From assembly GCF_900115905.1 (NCBI RefSeq), contig NZ_FOYD01000003.1:248001-312000 (forward strand): a stretch of 64,000 nt of DNA, in the 5' to 3' direction. This DNA is from Halopseudomonas formosensis (lineage in GTDB: Bacteria > Pseudomonadota > Gammaproteobacteria > Pseudomonadales > Pseudomonadaceae). Each line of letters starts with the position of its first letter. Position 1 is the first letter of the stretch. The position numbers were made by a program, and so were the translations under genes. The notes beneath the pieces were generated by a model. It did no database searches and was not told where the DNA came from. It saw nothing but the letters and a program-made list of their open reading frames with translations. This document shows, in pieces, positions 15,976 through 25,128 of this stretch.

Positions 15976-17045
15976 TGGATTCCATAACCCAGGCGGTACT
16001 CGGCGCCTCCGTTCAGGGGGCGCTGCTGGGCCGCTGGCAGGGGCGCAAGGCGCTGCTGTACGGCGCCGCACTGGGCACCCTGCCGGATCTGGATGTGGTC
16101 ATCGACTACGGCGATGCCGTGGCCAACATGACCTATCACCGCGGATTCAGCCATTCCCTGCTGGTGACGGCGGCGGCCAGCGTGCTGCTGGCCTGGCTGG
16201 TGCGCCGCTATCGTCCGCACCCCGGCTACAGCGCGATGCGCCTGTGGCTGTGTATCTGGCTGGTGCTGACCACCCATATCCTGCTGGATGCCTTTACCAC
16301 CTACGGCACCCAGCTGTTCTGGCCGCTGAGCACGCCGCCGGTGGCAATCTCCAGCATATTCATCATCGATCCGCTGTACACCATTCCGCTGCTGCTGGCG
16401 GTGCTGGGCGGGCTGCTGTTCGGCCTGCATCGGACCGGCTGGTTGCGTGCCCAGTCCGTAGCCCTGCTGCTGAGCAGTCTGTATCTGGGGAGCACCCTGA
16501 TCGGTCAGCAGATGGCCGGGCAACGTCTGGAGCAGGCACTGGCGGCGCGGGGCATCGAGGCCGAGTCTACCTTTGTTGCCGCGACACCCTTCAATACGAT
16601 GCTCTGGCGGGTGATGGCGGTGGATGGGGACGATTATTACGAGGGGCTGGTCAGCTGGTTTGATCAGCGTCCGATGGAGCTGGAGCGGCTTCCCCGCCGG
16701 GCCAGTGAGGGCCAGCAGGCGCTGGAGCAGTCACCACAGCATGCGCGGCTGCGCTGGTTTACCAATGATCTGCTGCGCTATGACCTGATTGATGGCCAGT
16801 GGGTAGTGACGGATCTGCGCCTGGGCATGCCCGGTTATCACCCTTTCCGCTTCGCCCTCGCCGAGCAGGATGAGCAAGGGGACGTGCAGCTGATCAGCTC
16901 GGTCGAACAATGGCCGATGGGCCGGCCGCCGCTGGCGGATCTGCTGGCCCTGCGAGATCGGGCGCTGAGTCAGGATCGTCCCATTGCCATCGGCCGGCTT
17001 GCCGGTGCGCTGGCCAGGGCACCGGTGAGCGAGTCTGCCGACTAG
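15975..17045 (+). CDS. DUF457/YdjM-like membrane metal-dependent hydrolase
   Basis: A 356-residue protein with an N-terminal membrane domain rich in conserved acidic and histidine residues: MDSITQAVLGASVQG, GTLPDLDVVIDYG, HRGFSHS and THILLDAFTTYGTQ. This is the pattern of the DUF457/YdjM family often annotated as inner-membrane metal-dependent hydrolase. The soluble C-terminal half (about 190-356) is unassigned. Its ATG overlaps the crotonase stop by one base. Its TAG stop shares bases with the stop of the convergent AI-2E gene (CTAG). Confidence 0.85.
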   Translation: MDSITQAVLGASVQGALLGRWQGRKALLYGAALGTLPDLDVVIDYGDAVANMTYHRGFSHSLLVTAAASVLLAWLVRRYRPHPGYSAMRLWLCIWLVLTTHILLDAFTTYGTQLFWPLSTPPVAISSIFIIDPLYTIPLLLAVLGGLLFGLHRTGWLRAQSVALLLSSLYLGSTLIGQQMAGQRLEQALAARGIEAESTFVAATPFNTMLWRVMAVDGDDYYEGLVSWFDQRPMELERLPRRASEGQQALEQSPQHARLRWFTNDLLRYDLIDGQWVVTDLRLGMPGYHPFRFALAEQDEQGDVQLISSVEQWPMGRPPLADLLALRDRALSQDRPIAIGRLAGALARAPVSESAD

Positions 17046-18142
17046 CTCTTGTCCTGCAGGGCGGTGACCAGCACCTGGGGGTCGCCGTTGTGCACCCACT
17101 CGCGCCAGATGGCCAGCAGCAGCGACATCAGCACCGGGCCGACAAACAGCCCCACGATACCCATGGTGGTGACCCCGCCGATCAGACCGAAGAAGGTCAG
17201 CAGGAAGGGCAGCTTGATCGGGCCGCCGACCAGCGACGGGCGGATGGTCTTGTCGACGATGAACAGTTCCACCGCCCCCCAGATGAACAGCGCCACGCCG
17301 GCAAAGACGTTGCCGCTGCCCACCAGGTAGAGCGACACCAGGGTAAAGGCCAGTGGCGCGCCACCCGGGATCAGCGCCATGACCCCGGTGATTACCCCCA
17401 GGGCCACCGGGGAGGGTACGCCGGCGATCCAGTAGGCGATACCCAGCACTATGCCCTCGCCTATGGCGATCAGACCCATGCCGATGACGGTGGCGGTAAC
17501 CGTGGCCGGCACCATGCGCGAGAAGCGCTGCCAGCGCGCCGGCAGTACGCCCTCCCCGACCCGATCCAGCTGGGCAACCAGGTGGTGCCCGTCGCGGTAC
17601 AGGAAGAATAGGGTAATGAGCATGAACAGCAGCGCCAGCGCCAGGGAGAAGGCCTTGCCACTCATGGTCATGATCACCCGGGAGATGTTGCCCAGGTGCT
17701 GACCACTGGCCATCTGGATGATCTCGCTGATGGCGTGGGGGTGGTTCAGGTAGTCATTCCACTGGATCGCCAGCCATTCGCCGGCAAAGGGCAAGGCGGC
17801 GATCCAGGTGGGTACCGGCGCGCCATCGCGGTTGGCCTCCAGCAACCAGGCGACCCAGCTCTGGGCCTCCCTGAGGGCGAAGGACAGGGCCATGGTCAGG
17901 GGCACCACCAGTACCAGCAGAATGACCAGAATGGCGATGGCCGCCGCCAGCGAGCGACTGCCGCCGCACAGGCGCAGCAGGCGCTGGTACAGCGGCCAGC
18001 TGGCGAAGGCGACGATCAGTGCCGCCAGAACCGGGACGATGAAACCATGGAAGAAGTAGATGCCGGCGACGATCACCAGCAGCAGCAGCCAGCGCGCCGC
18101 TGATTGCGCCGGGACTATCGATGGGGGTGGGGGTGTGCTCAT
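17042..18142 (-). CDS. AI-2E family (PerM/YdiK) membrane transporter
   Basis: A 366-residue integral membrane protein with about eight helices: an N-terminal pair, a long extra-membrane middle (about 95-160), and a C-terminal group with GVITGVMALIPGGAPLAF and FGLIGGVTTMGIVGLFVGPV, both typical of the PF01594 family. Members include TqsA and Na+/H+ antiporter-like proteins; the cargo here is unknown. AGGGAG precedes the ATG. The gene converges on the DUF457 gene with a 4-base overlap. Confidence 0.92.
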   Translation of the reverse strand: MSTPPPPSIVPAQSAARWLLLLVIVAGIYFFHGFIVPVLAALIVAFASWPLYQRLLRLCGGSRSLAAAIAILVILLVLVVPLTMALSFALREAQSWVAWLLEANRDGAPVPTWIAALPFAGEWLAIQWNDYLNHPHAISEIIQMASGQHLGNISRVIMTMSGKAFSLALALLFMLITLFFLYRDGHHLVAQLDRVGEGVLPARWQRFSRMVPATVTATVIGMGLIAIGEGIVLGIAYWIAGVPSPVALGVITGVMALIPGGAPLAFTLVSLYLVGSGNVFAGVALFIWGAVELFIVDKTIRPSLVGGPIKLPFLLTFFGLIGGVTTMGIVGLFVGPVLMSLLLAIWREWVHNGDPQVLVTALQDKS

Positions 18143-18440
18143 GTGCTCCCTTCATTGTCCGTGGCTGACCCGGTCCGGGCCGTAACCTGCACATCATAAC
18201 AGCCGCATTGCAGGCCGTGATCCAAAGACTTTTACATGCTGTTTATACACAAGTGCCGCGCCTGTGCATAAGCGATCCTGATACTGGCTGTGATGTTCAT
18301 GCTATTGCGGGATCTGCGATAATGGCAGGCCCTCGCCCATGCCGGACAACCTGCCCTGCCCGGTGCAGGCCACAAGGAGACCGTACAGGTATGCCCAGCC
18401 CCTTCCCTGCCCCGCAGCCTCTGCCGGCTGCTGCCTGCCG
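18143..18440. other. Divergent spacer with leader ORF before MFS gene
   Basis: This 298-bp spacer separates the divergent AI-2E and MFS genes and should hold both promoters. The only coding-like content is a 17-codon leader frame at 18391-18444. Otherwise I see nothing beyond AT-rich stretches around 18230-18310. Confidence 0.5.
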
Positions 18441-18444
18441 ATGA
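18391..18444 (+). CDS. Proline-rich 17-residue leader peptide (putative)
   Basis: The frame encodes MPSPFPAPQPLPAAACR and is preceded by AAGGAG 10 bases upstream, a far better ribosome binding site than that of the MFS gene itself. Its TGA overlaps the MFS ATG (ATGATG). Such overlap and the five prolines suggest a translational-coupling or stalling leader. It is too short to be judged by homology. Confidence 0.4.
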   Translation: MPSPFPAPQPLPAAACR

Positions 18445-19628
18445 TGCAGTCGCCACGCCTCGCAATGGGCGCCTGCCTGCTGGCGATCTTCACCACCATC
18501 TTCGCCAGCCACCTGCCGACACCGCTGTATGCCGTGTGGCAGCAGGCCTGGGGCTTTTCCTCCACTGCGCTGACGGCGGTGTTTTCGGTGTACGTGCTGG
18601 GCGTGGTGCTGACACTGCTGACCATGGGCTCGCTGTCCGACCAGATCGGGCGCCGGCAGATGGTGATTCCCGGGCTGCTGTTCATTCTGGTGGGCTCGAC
18701 GCTGTTCATGTTCGCCGGCAACATCAACCATCTGGGCGTGGCGCGACTGATTACCGGCATCGGCACCGGCCTGGTGACCGGAGCCGCCACCGCAGCCGTG
18801 GTGGAAATGATGACCGATGGCAACTGGGCCCGGGGCGCAACCTTTGCGGCGCTGGCCTTTACCCTGGGCGCGTCCCTGGGGCCGACCACCAGCTCGCTGG
18901 CCCTGCGCTGGACCAGCCATGCCCATGTCTGGCCCTTTCTGGTAGTCATCGCTCTGGTGCTGCTGTGCCTGATACTGCTGCTGAAAGCGCCCTGGCCGGC
19001 GGGGCTTGGTCAGCGCCACCCGGATTTCCGGCTGCGCAAATGGCGGCCGACACCGATCAAGGTGCCGCGTCCGCTGCTGGGTGTGTTCGTCTTCGCCGCC
19101 TCGGCCATCTGCCTGGCCTGGTCCACCGGCAGCCTCTATTCTTCGCTCGGTCCGAGCATGGCGCGGGAACTGGCGGGTGTCAGTGATCTGGCGCTGGCCG
19201 GGCTGTTTGCTGCCGGCTGGCAGCTGGTGGCGGGCATCACCCAGTTTGCCGCCCAGCGCCAGCCGCTCACCCGGTTGATCCTTGCCGGTCCGCTGCTGCT
19301 GATCATGGGTCTGGCCGCCATGGCCGGCGCCGTTCTGCTGGGCTCGGTCTGGCTGTTCACCCTGGCCACGGTGATGACCGCAACCGGCGCCGGCACCATA
19401 GGTGTGATCGCCACCGTCACCATTGCCCGCTCGGCACCGCCGGCCGAGCGCGGCGGCATGACCTCGGCGTTCTATCTCGCCGCCTACCTGACCATGGCCA
19501 CCGTGGTGCTGGGGCTGGGTTTTGCCAGCGACCGGCTGGGCATGGTCAACAGCATGCTGGGGTTCACCGTGCTGATCTCACTGGCCGCCGTCGCGCTGAT
19601 GTGCACCCGCCGGCGGGTTCAGCCGTAG
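18441..19628 (+). CDS. MFS transporter
   Basis: A 395-residue carrier with 12 helices and the MFS motif A variant GSLSDQIGRRQ between helices 2 and 3. The start MMQSPRLAM was chosen because the first transmembrane helix begins immediately after it; the upstream in-frame extension is proline/cysteine-rich and not membrane-like. No direct ribosome binding site is seen, but a leader ORF with a good one ends on the start codon. The 3' end overlaps the convergent azlD by 10 bases. The substrate is unknown; drug or sugar efflux is typical of relatives. Confidence 0.87.
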   Translation: MMQSPRLAMGACLLAIFTTIFASHLPTPLYAVWQQAWGFSSTALTAVFSVYVLGVVLTLLTMGSLSDQIGRRQMVIPGLLFILVGSTLFMFAGNINHLGVARLITGIGTGLVTGAATAAVVEMMTDGNWARGATFAALAFTLGASLGPTTSSLALRWTSHAHVWPFLVVIALVLLCLILLLKAPWPAGLGQRHPDFRLRKWRPTPIKVPRPLLGVFVFAASAICLAWSTGSLYSSLGPSMARELAGVSDLALAGLFAAGWQLVAGITQFAAQRQPLTRLILAGPLLLIMGLAAMAGAVLLGSVWLFTLATVMTATGAGTIGVIATVTIARSAPPAERGGMTSAFYLAAYLTMATVVLGLGFASDRLGMVNSMLGFTVLISLAAVALMCTRRRVQP

Positions 19629-19945
19629 AACCAGCGCCACAGGAAGAAGCACAGGATGCCGCCGGCAATGGTCGCCAGCAGATTGCGCCAGCGTGCAGCG
19701 ATGAGAATGGCGGCTACTCCGCCGACCAGATAGTGGTTGTGCAAAGACAGCTGCAGCCCTTCTCCCTCGGGCATCAGCATCACCGGCACGACGATGGCTG
19801 ACAGCACGGCGACCGGCACATAGGTCAGCGCCTGCACCACCAGCGGGCTGAAGCGCACCCGGTGGCCCACGGCAAACAGGGTATAGCGGATGGCAAAGGT
19901 GATGATCGCCATACCCAGGATAAGCCCGATCTCGAAGCTGCTCAT
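19619..19945 (-). CDS. AzlD family branched-chain amino-acid exporter subunit
   Basis: A 108-residue membrane protein with three to four helices, matching the small AzlD (YgaH-like) subunit: [11 protein letters not shown] near the start and [19 protein letters not shown]. With AzlC it forms a two-component exporter of branched-chain amino acids. Its ATG overlaps the azlC stop by 4 bases (ATGA), which supports coupled synthesis. Confidence 0.9.
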   Translation of the reverse strand: MSSFEIGLILGMAIITFAIRYTLFAVGHRVRFSPLVVQALTYVPVAVLSAIVVPVMLMPEGEGLQLSLHNHYLVGGVAAILIAARWRNLLATIAGGILCFFLWRWFYG

Positions 19946-20664
19946 GCCGCCTCCTCCTGCGCCGGCTTGCCGCGCTCGGCCAGGCGCTGGCTGATCACAC
20001 CGGCACAGACACCCAGCAGCGCCGCCAGCATCAGTCCAAGCTTGTACGGCAGACCGTGGGCGGCGACCGCCACCGCGCTGGCCACCAGCGCCGCAACGAT
20101 CATCGGCCGGTTGCGCAGCAGCGGCACCACTATGCCGATGAAGGTGGCGATCATGGCGAAATCCAGGCCCCAGTCGCCCAGGCTGGGCAGCGCCTGACCC
20201 AGCAACACGCCGATCAGGGTGCAGGCGAACCAGAGGCTGTACATGGCCAGGCAGGAGCCGAGGAAGTACCAGTGCTTGCGCTCCACCGGACTGTCATCCA
20301 GCAGGTAGTGCCGGTGCACCACGGCAAAGCTCTCATCGGTCAGCCAGAAGGCCAGCGGCGCCCGCCAGCGCTGCGGCAGATGGCGGACGAAGGGCAGCAG
20401 GCTGGCGCTGTACAGCAGGTGCCGCAGGTTGACGATCAGGGTGGTCAGCAGGATCACCGTCAGGCTGGTGCCGCTGGCCACCAGACTGGCGGCGACGAAC
20501 TGCGCCGAGCCGGCGAACACCAGCAGGGACATGGCCAGGGTGGCGGCCACGCTGAGGCCCGAGGCGACCGCCAGCGTGCCGTAGACAATGCCGAAGGGGA
20601 CGGCGCCGACCAGCATGGGGATGGTGTCCCGCATGCCCAGCAGGAACTGCCGAGAAGATGACAT
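19942..20664 (-). CDS. AzlC family branched-chain amino-acid permease
   Basis: A 240-residue large subunit of the AzlCD (YgaZH) exporter with about six helices and family blocks [28 protein letters not shown] and [11 protein letters not shown]. It should export valine or other branched-chain amino acids when paired with azlD. GGGAG precedes the ATG. It starts 27 bases after the crbS stop on the same strand, so read-through from that gene is possible. Confidence 0.93.
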   Translation of the reverse strand: MSSSRQFLLGMRDTIPMLVGAVPFGIVYGTLAVASGLSVAATLAMSLLVFAGSAQFVAASLVASGTSLTVILLTTLIVNLRHLLYSASLLPFVRHLPQRWRAPLAFWLTDESFAVVHRHYLLDDSPVERKHWYFLGSCLAMYSLWFACTLIGVLLGQALPSLGDWGLDFAMIATFIGIVVPLLRNRPMIVAALVASAVAVAAHGLPYKLGLMLAALLGVCAGVISQRLAERGKPAQEEAA

Positions 20665-20691
20665 TCTGCTCCCGTTACATCTCAGAGGGTT

Positions 20692-23600
20692 CTACAGACT
20701 GACGTAGCGACTGATCAGGGCCCGCAGCGCCGCCGGCTTGACCGGCTTGGGCAGGTAGTCCAGCCCGTGCAGGCGGATCTGGGTGACCAGCTCGTTACGA
20801 CCATCCGCGCTGATGACCACACCGGGCAACTCCGGATTGATCTGCTCGCGCAGCCAGCCCATCAACTCCAGGCCGGTGTCGCCATTATCCAGATGGTAGT
20901 CGGCCAGCACCAGCTCCGGCACGAAGCCGCGTTCCAGCACCGCCTGCACCTCGGCGCCGTCGCGGGCCACGGCGACATTGCACTGCCAGCGGCTGAGCAG
21001 ACTCTGCATGCCGGTAAGGATGGTCGCCTCGTTGTCGATGCACAGTATCTGGGCGCCGCTGAGCACGGGCACGCTGGGCGTGCGGGCGCTGCGCGGGTTG
21101 CGGTCGTAGCGCGCCACCGGCACGGTGACGCTGAACACGCTGCCCTTGCCCGGCCAGGAACGTACCGCCAGCTCGTGACCCAGCACCCGACACAGACCAT
21201 CGGCGATGGCCAGCCCGAGGCCCAGCCCCTTCTCCGCCTGGGTGCGGTGGTTATCCAGACGCTGGAATTCCTCGAAGATGGTCTGCAGCTTGTCCCGCGG
21301 GATGCCCGGGCCCTGATCCCAGACCTCGATGCGCACCGCATCCGGCAGACGACGCATGCCCAGCACCACCCGGGAATTGCCTGCATAGCGGAAGGCGTTG
21401 GTCATGAAGTTCTGCAATACCCGGCGCAGCAGACGGATATCACTGCGCACCCGCAACCGGCTGCTGTGCACCCGCAGGTCCACGCCCTGCTCCGAAGCCA
21501 GTGCACCGAACTCGATGCGCAGGGGCTCGATCAACTCGGTCAGCACGAAGTCGCTCCACTCGGGGATGATTCGCCCGGACTCCAGCCGGGACAGGTCCAG
21601 CAGGTCGGAGATCAGGTCCTCGGCCGAGCGCAGGGAGGTATCCAGATGGCGCACCAGCTGCTGGGCCTCCGGCGGCAGGTTGGCCTGGTGCATGAGCGAG
21701 GCGGAGAACAGCCGCGCAGCGTTCATCGGCTGCATCAGGTCATGACTGACCGCCATCAGGAAGCGCCCCTTGGACTGACTGGCCTGCTCGGTCTGTGCCT
21801 TGGCCACCGTCAGCGCCTGGTTCAGTTCGGACAGTTCCCGGGTACGCTCGGCCACCCGCTGCTCCAGGCTCTCGTTGGCTTCCTTGAGCGCCTGCTCGGC
21901 CTTGCGGAAGGCGGTGATGTCGGTGAAGCTCATGACGAAGCCGCCGCCGGGCATGGGGTTGCCGATGATCTCGATCACCCGCCCGGAGGGAAACAGACGC
22001 TCGGAGCGGTGGGCCGTGCCGCGGCGCATCCAGTTCACGCGCTTTTCCATGTGCATGTAAGGGTCGCCCGGACCACAGAGGCCGCGCCGGGCATTGCACA
22101 GGATCAGATCGGCAATCGGCCGACCTATGGTGATCAGCCCCTCCGGATACTGGAACATTTCCAGATAGCGCTGGTTCCAGGCCACCAGACGCAGCTCCTT
22201 GTCCACCACGCTGATGCCCTGGGTGATATTCTCGATCGCGCCCTGCAGCAGGCCACGATTGAACTGCAGCACCTCGGAGGCCTCGTCGACGATGCGCACC
22301 ACATCCTCGAAGTGCATGTCCCGGCCTTCGATCGCCGCCTTCACCACCACCCGCGCCGAGGAAGCCCCCAGCACCCCGGCAAGCAGACGCTCGGTCTGGG
22401 TGATCCAGTTGCTGTCGGCCACCTGGGCGGGGTTGAAGGGCACTTCCTGGGCCTCGGCAAAGCGCTCGAAGCCGGCCCGCGCACGCTCCTCGCCGATGAA
22501 GCGGGCGGCGAGCATCAGCAGGTCCTCCACTGTGACCCGCAGCATGGCCCGGCTGGGGCCACGGTCCATCTCGTCATCCAGGCTGACGAAGCGGCTGGCC
22601 TGCCAGTGCTCCACCACCCGGGTACGGGTGACCATGGACACCACCACGAAGATCAGGAAGTTGCAACTCAGGGCAATGATGCTGCCCAGGGTGATGGCAT
22701 CCAGCGGCAGGCCGAAGGCATCCTCGTAGAGGCGACTCAGCACCGGCCAGTCGCCCTCCGCGGCAATGCCCAGCAGCGGCAGTACCAGCAGCAGGAACCA
22801 CAGGCTCATGCCGACGAACAGACCGGCATAAACGCCGGTGCGGTTGGCATGTTTCCAGATCAGCGCACCGAACATGGCCGGGGCCAGCTGGGCGATGGCG
22901 GCAAAGGCGATCTGCCCGGTATTGGCCAGACTGCCGGCGGAACCGATCAGCCGGTAGACCACATAGGCCAGCAGCAGGATGATGAGGATGGCACTGCGGC
23001 GCAGGTTGAGCATCCAGCCGCGGAATTCCTCATAGGAGCGCTTCTGCTGCTTGCGATGGCGCAGCAGCAGCGGCATGACCACATCGTTGGACACCATGGT
23101 ACTCAGGGCAATGGCCGCCACAATCACCATGCCGGTGGCCGCCGAGGCACCGCCGAGAAACGCCGCCAGCGCCAGGATCGGTCTGCCTTCGAACAGCGGC
23201 AGGTTGATCACATAGGAATCCGGTGTGATGCCGGTGCCGAAGTTCAGCTGCCCGGCCAGGCTGATCGGTATCACGAAGATGCCGGCCAGCAGCAGATAGG
23301 CAGGGAATACCCAGCGCGCCACGCGCAGGTCCCCGGAGCGGATGTTCTCCACCACCGCAACCTGGAACTGCCGAGGCAGACAGAGAAACGCCAGTATCGC
23401 AATGAAGGTCTGGAACACCAGGTTCAGATGCAGCGTTTCGCGCTGCCAGTAGTCCGTCAGCTCGGGACTGTTCAGTGCCCGGTCGAACAGATCCGTGACC
23501 CCGCCGAACAGCATGAAGGTGACAAAGATACCGACCGCAATGAAGGCCAGCAGCTTGACCAGCGACTCGAAGGCAATTGCCAGCATCATTCCCCGGTGGT

Positions 23601-24165
23601 GCTCGGTCACATCCAGGCTGCGGGTACCGAACAGGATGGTGAACAGCGCCAGCAGCAGGGTCACCACCAGCGCGGTTTCCTCGGGACTGCGACTGTCGCC
23701 GCCGGTGAGCGATACGCCGGTGCCGGTGAGCAGGTTGAAGCCCAGCACTATGCTCTTGAGCTGGAGGGCGATGTAGGGCAGCACGCTGATCAGACAGATC
23801 AGCGTGATGATCACGCCCAGACCCTGCGACTTGCCGTAGCGCGAGGCGATGAAGTCGGCAATGGAGGTGATGTTCTCCTGCTTGCTGATGGCGAGCATGC
23901 GGGCGATCAGACGCCAGCCGAAGAAACACAGGATGATGGGCCCGATGTAGATCGGCAGAAAGTCCCAGATCTGACCGGCGGCCATGCCGACGGCGCCGAA
24001 AAAGGTCCAGCTGGTACACCAGACGGCAATCGACAGGCTGTAGACCCACACACGCAGACGCGGGCCGAACTCCCCGGTCTGCCGATCCCCCCAGAAGGCG
24101 ATGGCGAACAGGCAAGCTATGTAAATGAGGAACGTGGACGCAACCAGCCCACCGGAGAGCATCAT
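20692..24165 (-). CDS. crbS: CrbS/MxtR-like hybrid sensor kinase with SSS transporter domain
   Basis: A 1157-residue membrane hybrid kinase. Residues about 1-510 form a sodium/solute-symporter-like domain of about 13 helices. A linker and a PAS domain follow (ITQGISVVDKELRLVAWN). A coiled coil precedes the H-box VSHDLMQPMNAARL (His about 807), the ATP-binding boxes DQGPGIP and GLGLGLAI, and a C-terminal receiver with Asp about 1087 (LADYHLDN) and PKPV. This architecture fits CrbS/MxtR, which with CrbR controls acetyl-CoA synthetase and acetate use. The cognate regulator lies immediately upstream on the same strand, strengthening the call. Confidence 0.88.
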   Translation of the reverse strand: MMLSGGLVASTFLIYIACLFAIAFWGDRQTGEFGPRLRVWVYSLSIAVWCTSWTFFGAVGMAAGQIWDFLPIYIGPIILCFFGWRLIARMLAISKQENITSIADFIASRYGKSQGLGVIITLICLISVLPYIALQLKSIVLGFNLLTGTGVSLTGGDSRSPEETALVVTLLLALFTILFGTRSLDVTEHHRGMMLAIAFESLVKLLAFIAVGIFVTFMLFGGVTDLFDRALNSPELTDYWQRETLHLNLVFQTFIAILAFLCLPRQFQVAVVENIRSGDLRVARWVFPAYLLLAGIFVIPISLAGQLNFGTGITPDSYVINLPLFEGRPILALAAFLGGASAATGMVIVAAIALSTMVSNDVVMPLLLRHRKQQKRSYEEFRGWMLNLRRSAILIILLLAYVVYRLIGSAGSLANTGQIAFAAIAQLAPAMFGALIWKHANRTGVYAGLFVGMSLWFLLLVLPLLGIAAEGDWPVLSRLYEDAFGLPLDAITLGSIIALSCNFLIFVVVSMVTRTRVVEHWQASRFVSLDDEMDRGPSRAMLRVTVEDLLMLAARFIGEERARAGFERFAEAQEVPFNPAQVADSNWITQTERLLAGVLGASSARVVVKAAIEGRDMHFEDVVRIVDEASEVLQFNRGLLQGAIENITQGISVVDKELRLVAWNQRYLEMFQYPEGLITIGRPIADLILCNARRGLCGPGDPYMHMEKRVNWMRRGTAHRSERLFPSGRVIEIIGNPMPGGGFVMSFTDITAFRKAEQALKEANESLEQRVAERTRELSELNQALTVAKAQTEQASQSKGRFLMAVSHDLMQPMNAARLFSASLMHQANLPPEAQQLVRHLDTSLRSAEDLISDLLDLSRLESGRIIPEWSDFVLTELIEPLRIEFGALASEQGVDLRVHSSRLRVRSDIRLLRRVLQNFMTNAFRYAGNSRVVLGMRRLPDAVRIEVWDQGPGIPRDKLQTIFEEFQRLDNHRTQAEKGLGLGLAIADGLCRVLGHELAVRSWPGKGSVFSVTVPVARYDRNPRSARTPSVPVLSGAQILCIDNEATILTGMQSLLSRWQCNVAVARDGAEVQAVLERGFVPELVLADYHLDNGDTGLELMGWLREQINPELPGVVISADGRNELVTQIRLHGLDYLPKPVKPAALRALISRYVSL

Positions 24166-24296
24166 GGGGTGGATCTCAACTCGTGTAACGGCGGCATAGT
24201 CTGGCAGGCGACGATCATTTTTCCCATACGTTACCCCCCAGACCTAAGTCGAAGCGCACCGCCCTGCCGTCGTGTTTACCGCCCCGCGATGGGCTG

Positions 24297-24950
24297 CTAT
24301 GAGCGCGACAGTTCCATCTGCTGCAGCGCCAGCGCCGCCTGGGTACGGGTACGCACGCCGAGCTTGCGGAATATGGCAGTCACGTGGGCCTTGACGGTCG
24401 CTTCGGATACCTGCAATTCATAGGCGATCTGCTTGTTCAGCAGGCCATCGCAGACCATGCTCAGCACCCGGAACTGCTGGGGCGTCAGGCTGGCCAGCTG
24501 ACTGCTGATGGCTTCCTGTTCGCTGCTCAGCGGCGATACCTGATCATCGACCTGGGACGGCCAGCAGGTATCGCCGTCCAGCACATCCTGAACCGAGCTC
24601 TGTATGATCTCCAGACTGGAGGATTTGGGGATGAAGCCGCTGGCCCCGAAGTCACGGGCGCGGCGCACCACCGCCGCCTCTTCCTGGGCGGAGACCACGA
24701 TTACCGGGATCTGGGGGAACTGGCTGCGCAGCAGCACCAGTCCGGAAAAGCCATGGGCACCGGGCATGTTCAGATCCAGCAGCACCAGATCCCAGTCGCT
24801 GCGCTGCTCCAGCAGTGACTGGAGTTCGGCGATGGAACCGGCTTCGGTGAGACGAATATCCCCGTTCAGACCGGTGTTGAGTGCCTGAAACAACGCGCTA
24901 CGGAAAAGTGGGTGATCATCGGCGATCAGAATCTCGTAGGTTGTCCCCAT
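24297..24950 (-). CDS. crbR: CrbR/ErdR-like LuxR-family response regulator
   Basis: A 217-residue response regulator. The receiver has D11-D12, phosphoacceptor D59 (LLDLNMPG) and K109 (IPKSSS). The C-terminal LuxR helix-turn-helix is at about 150-210 (LTPQQFRVLSMVCDGLLNKQIAYELQVSEATVKAHV). The sequence closely resembles P. aeruginosa ErdR (PA3604) as I recall it, the CrbR-type activator of acs and ethanol/acetate genes. It lies 131 bp upstream of crbS in the same direction. Whether the two share a transcript is not visible. Confidence 0.88.
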   Translation of the reverse strand: MGTTYEILIADDHPLFRSALFQALNTGLNGDIRLTEAGSIAELQSLLEQRSDWDLVLLDLNMPGAHGFSGLVLLRSQFPQIPVIVVSAQEEAAVVRRARDFGASGFIPKSSSLEIIQSSVQDVLDGDTCWPSQVDDQVSPLSSEQEAISSQLASLTPQQFRVLSMVCDGLLNKQIAYELQVSEATVKAHVTAIFRKLGVRTRTQAALALQQMELSRS

Positions 24951-25128
24951 GCCTTGCTTCCTGCCCGCTTATCAGACTGTATCGAGGTGAGCCATCATGT
25001 CAGGGTTACAAGCCTGACACCGGTGGCCCCAACCGTCAACCAAGCCGCGGGCCCGGCCGGTTGGCGGCACTGTCTTTCCTGCCACGCCGGGCGCATAATC
25101 CCGGCTTTTCGCCGGACTTGAGAACTCG

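Noticed and set aside
20767-24423. A 1218-codon open frame on the plus strand opposite crbS
   Set aside because: It lies entirely antisense to a clear hybrid kinase, is rich in Gln, His, Gly and Ala as expected from the complement of GC-rich codons, and shows no domain.
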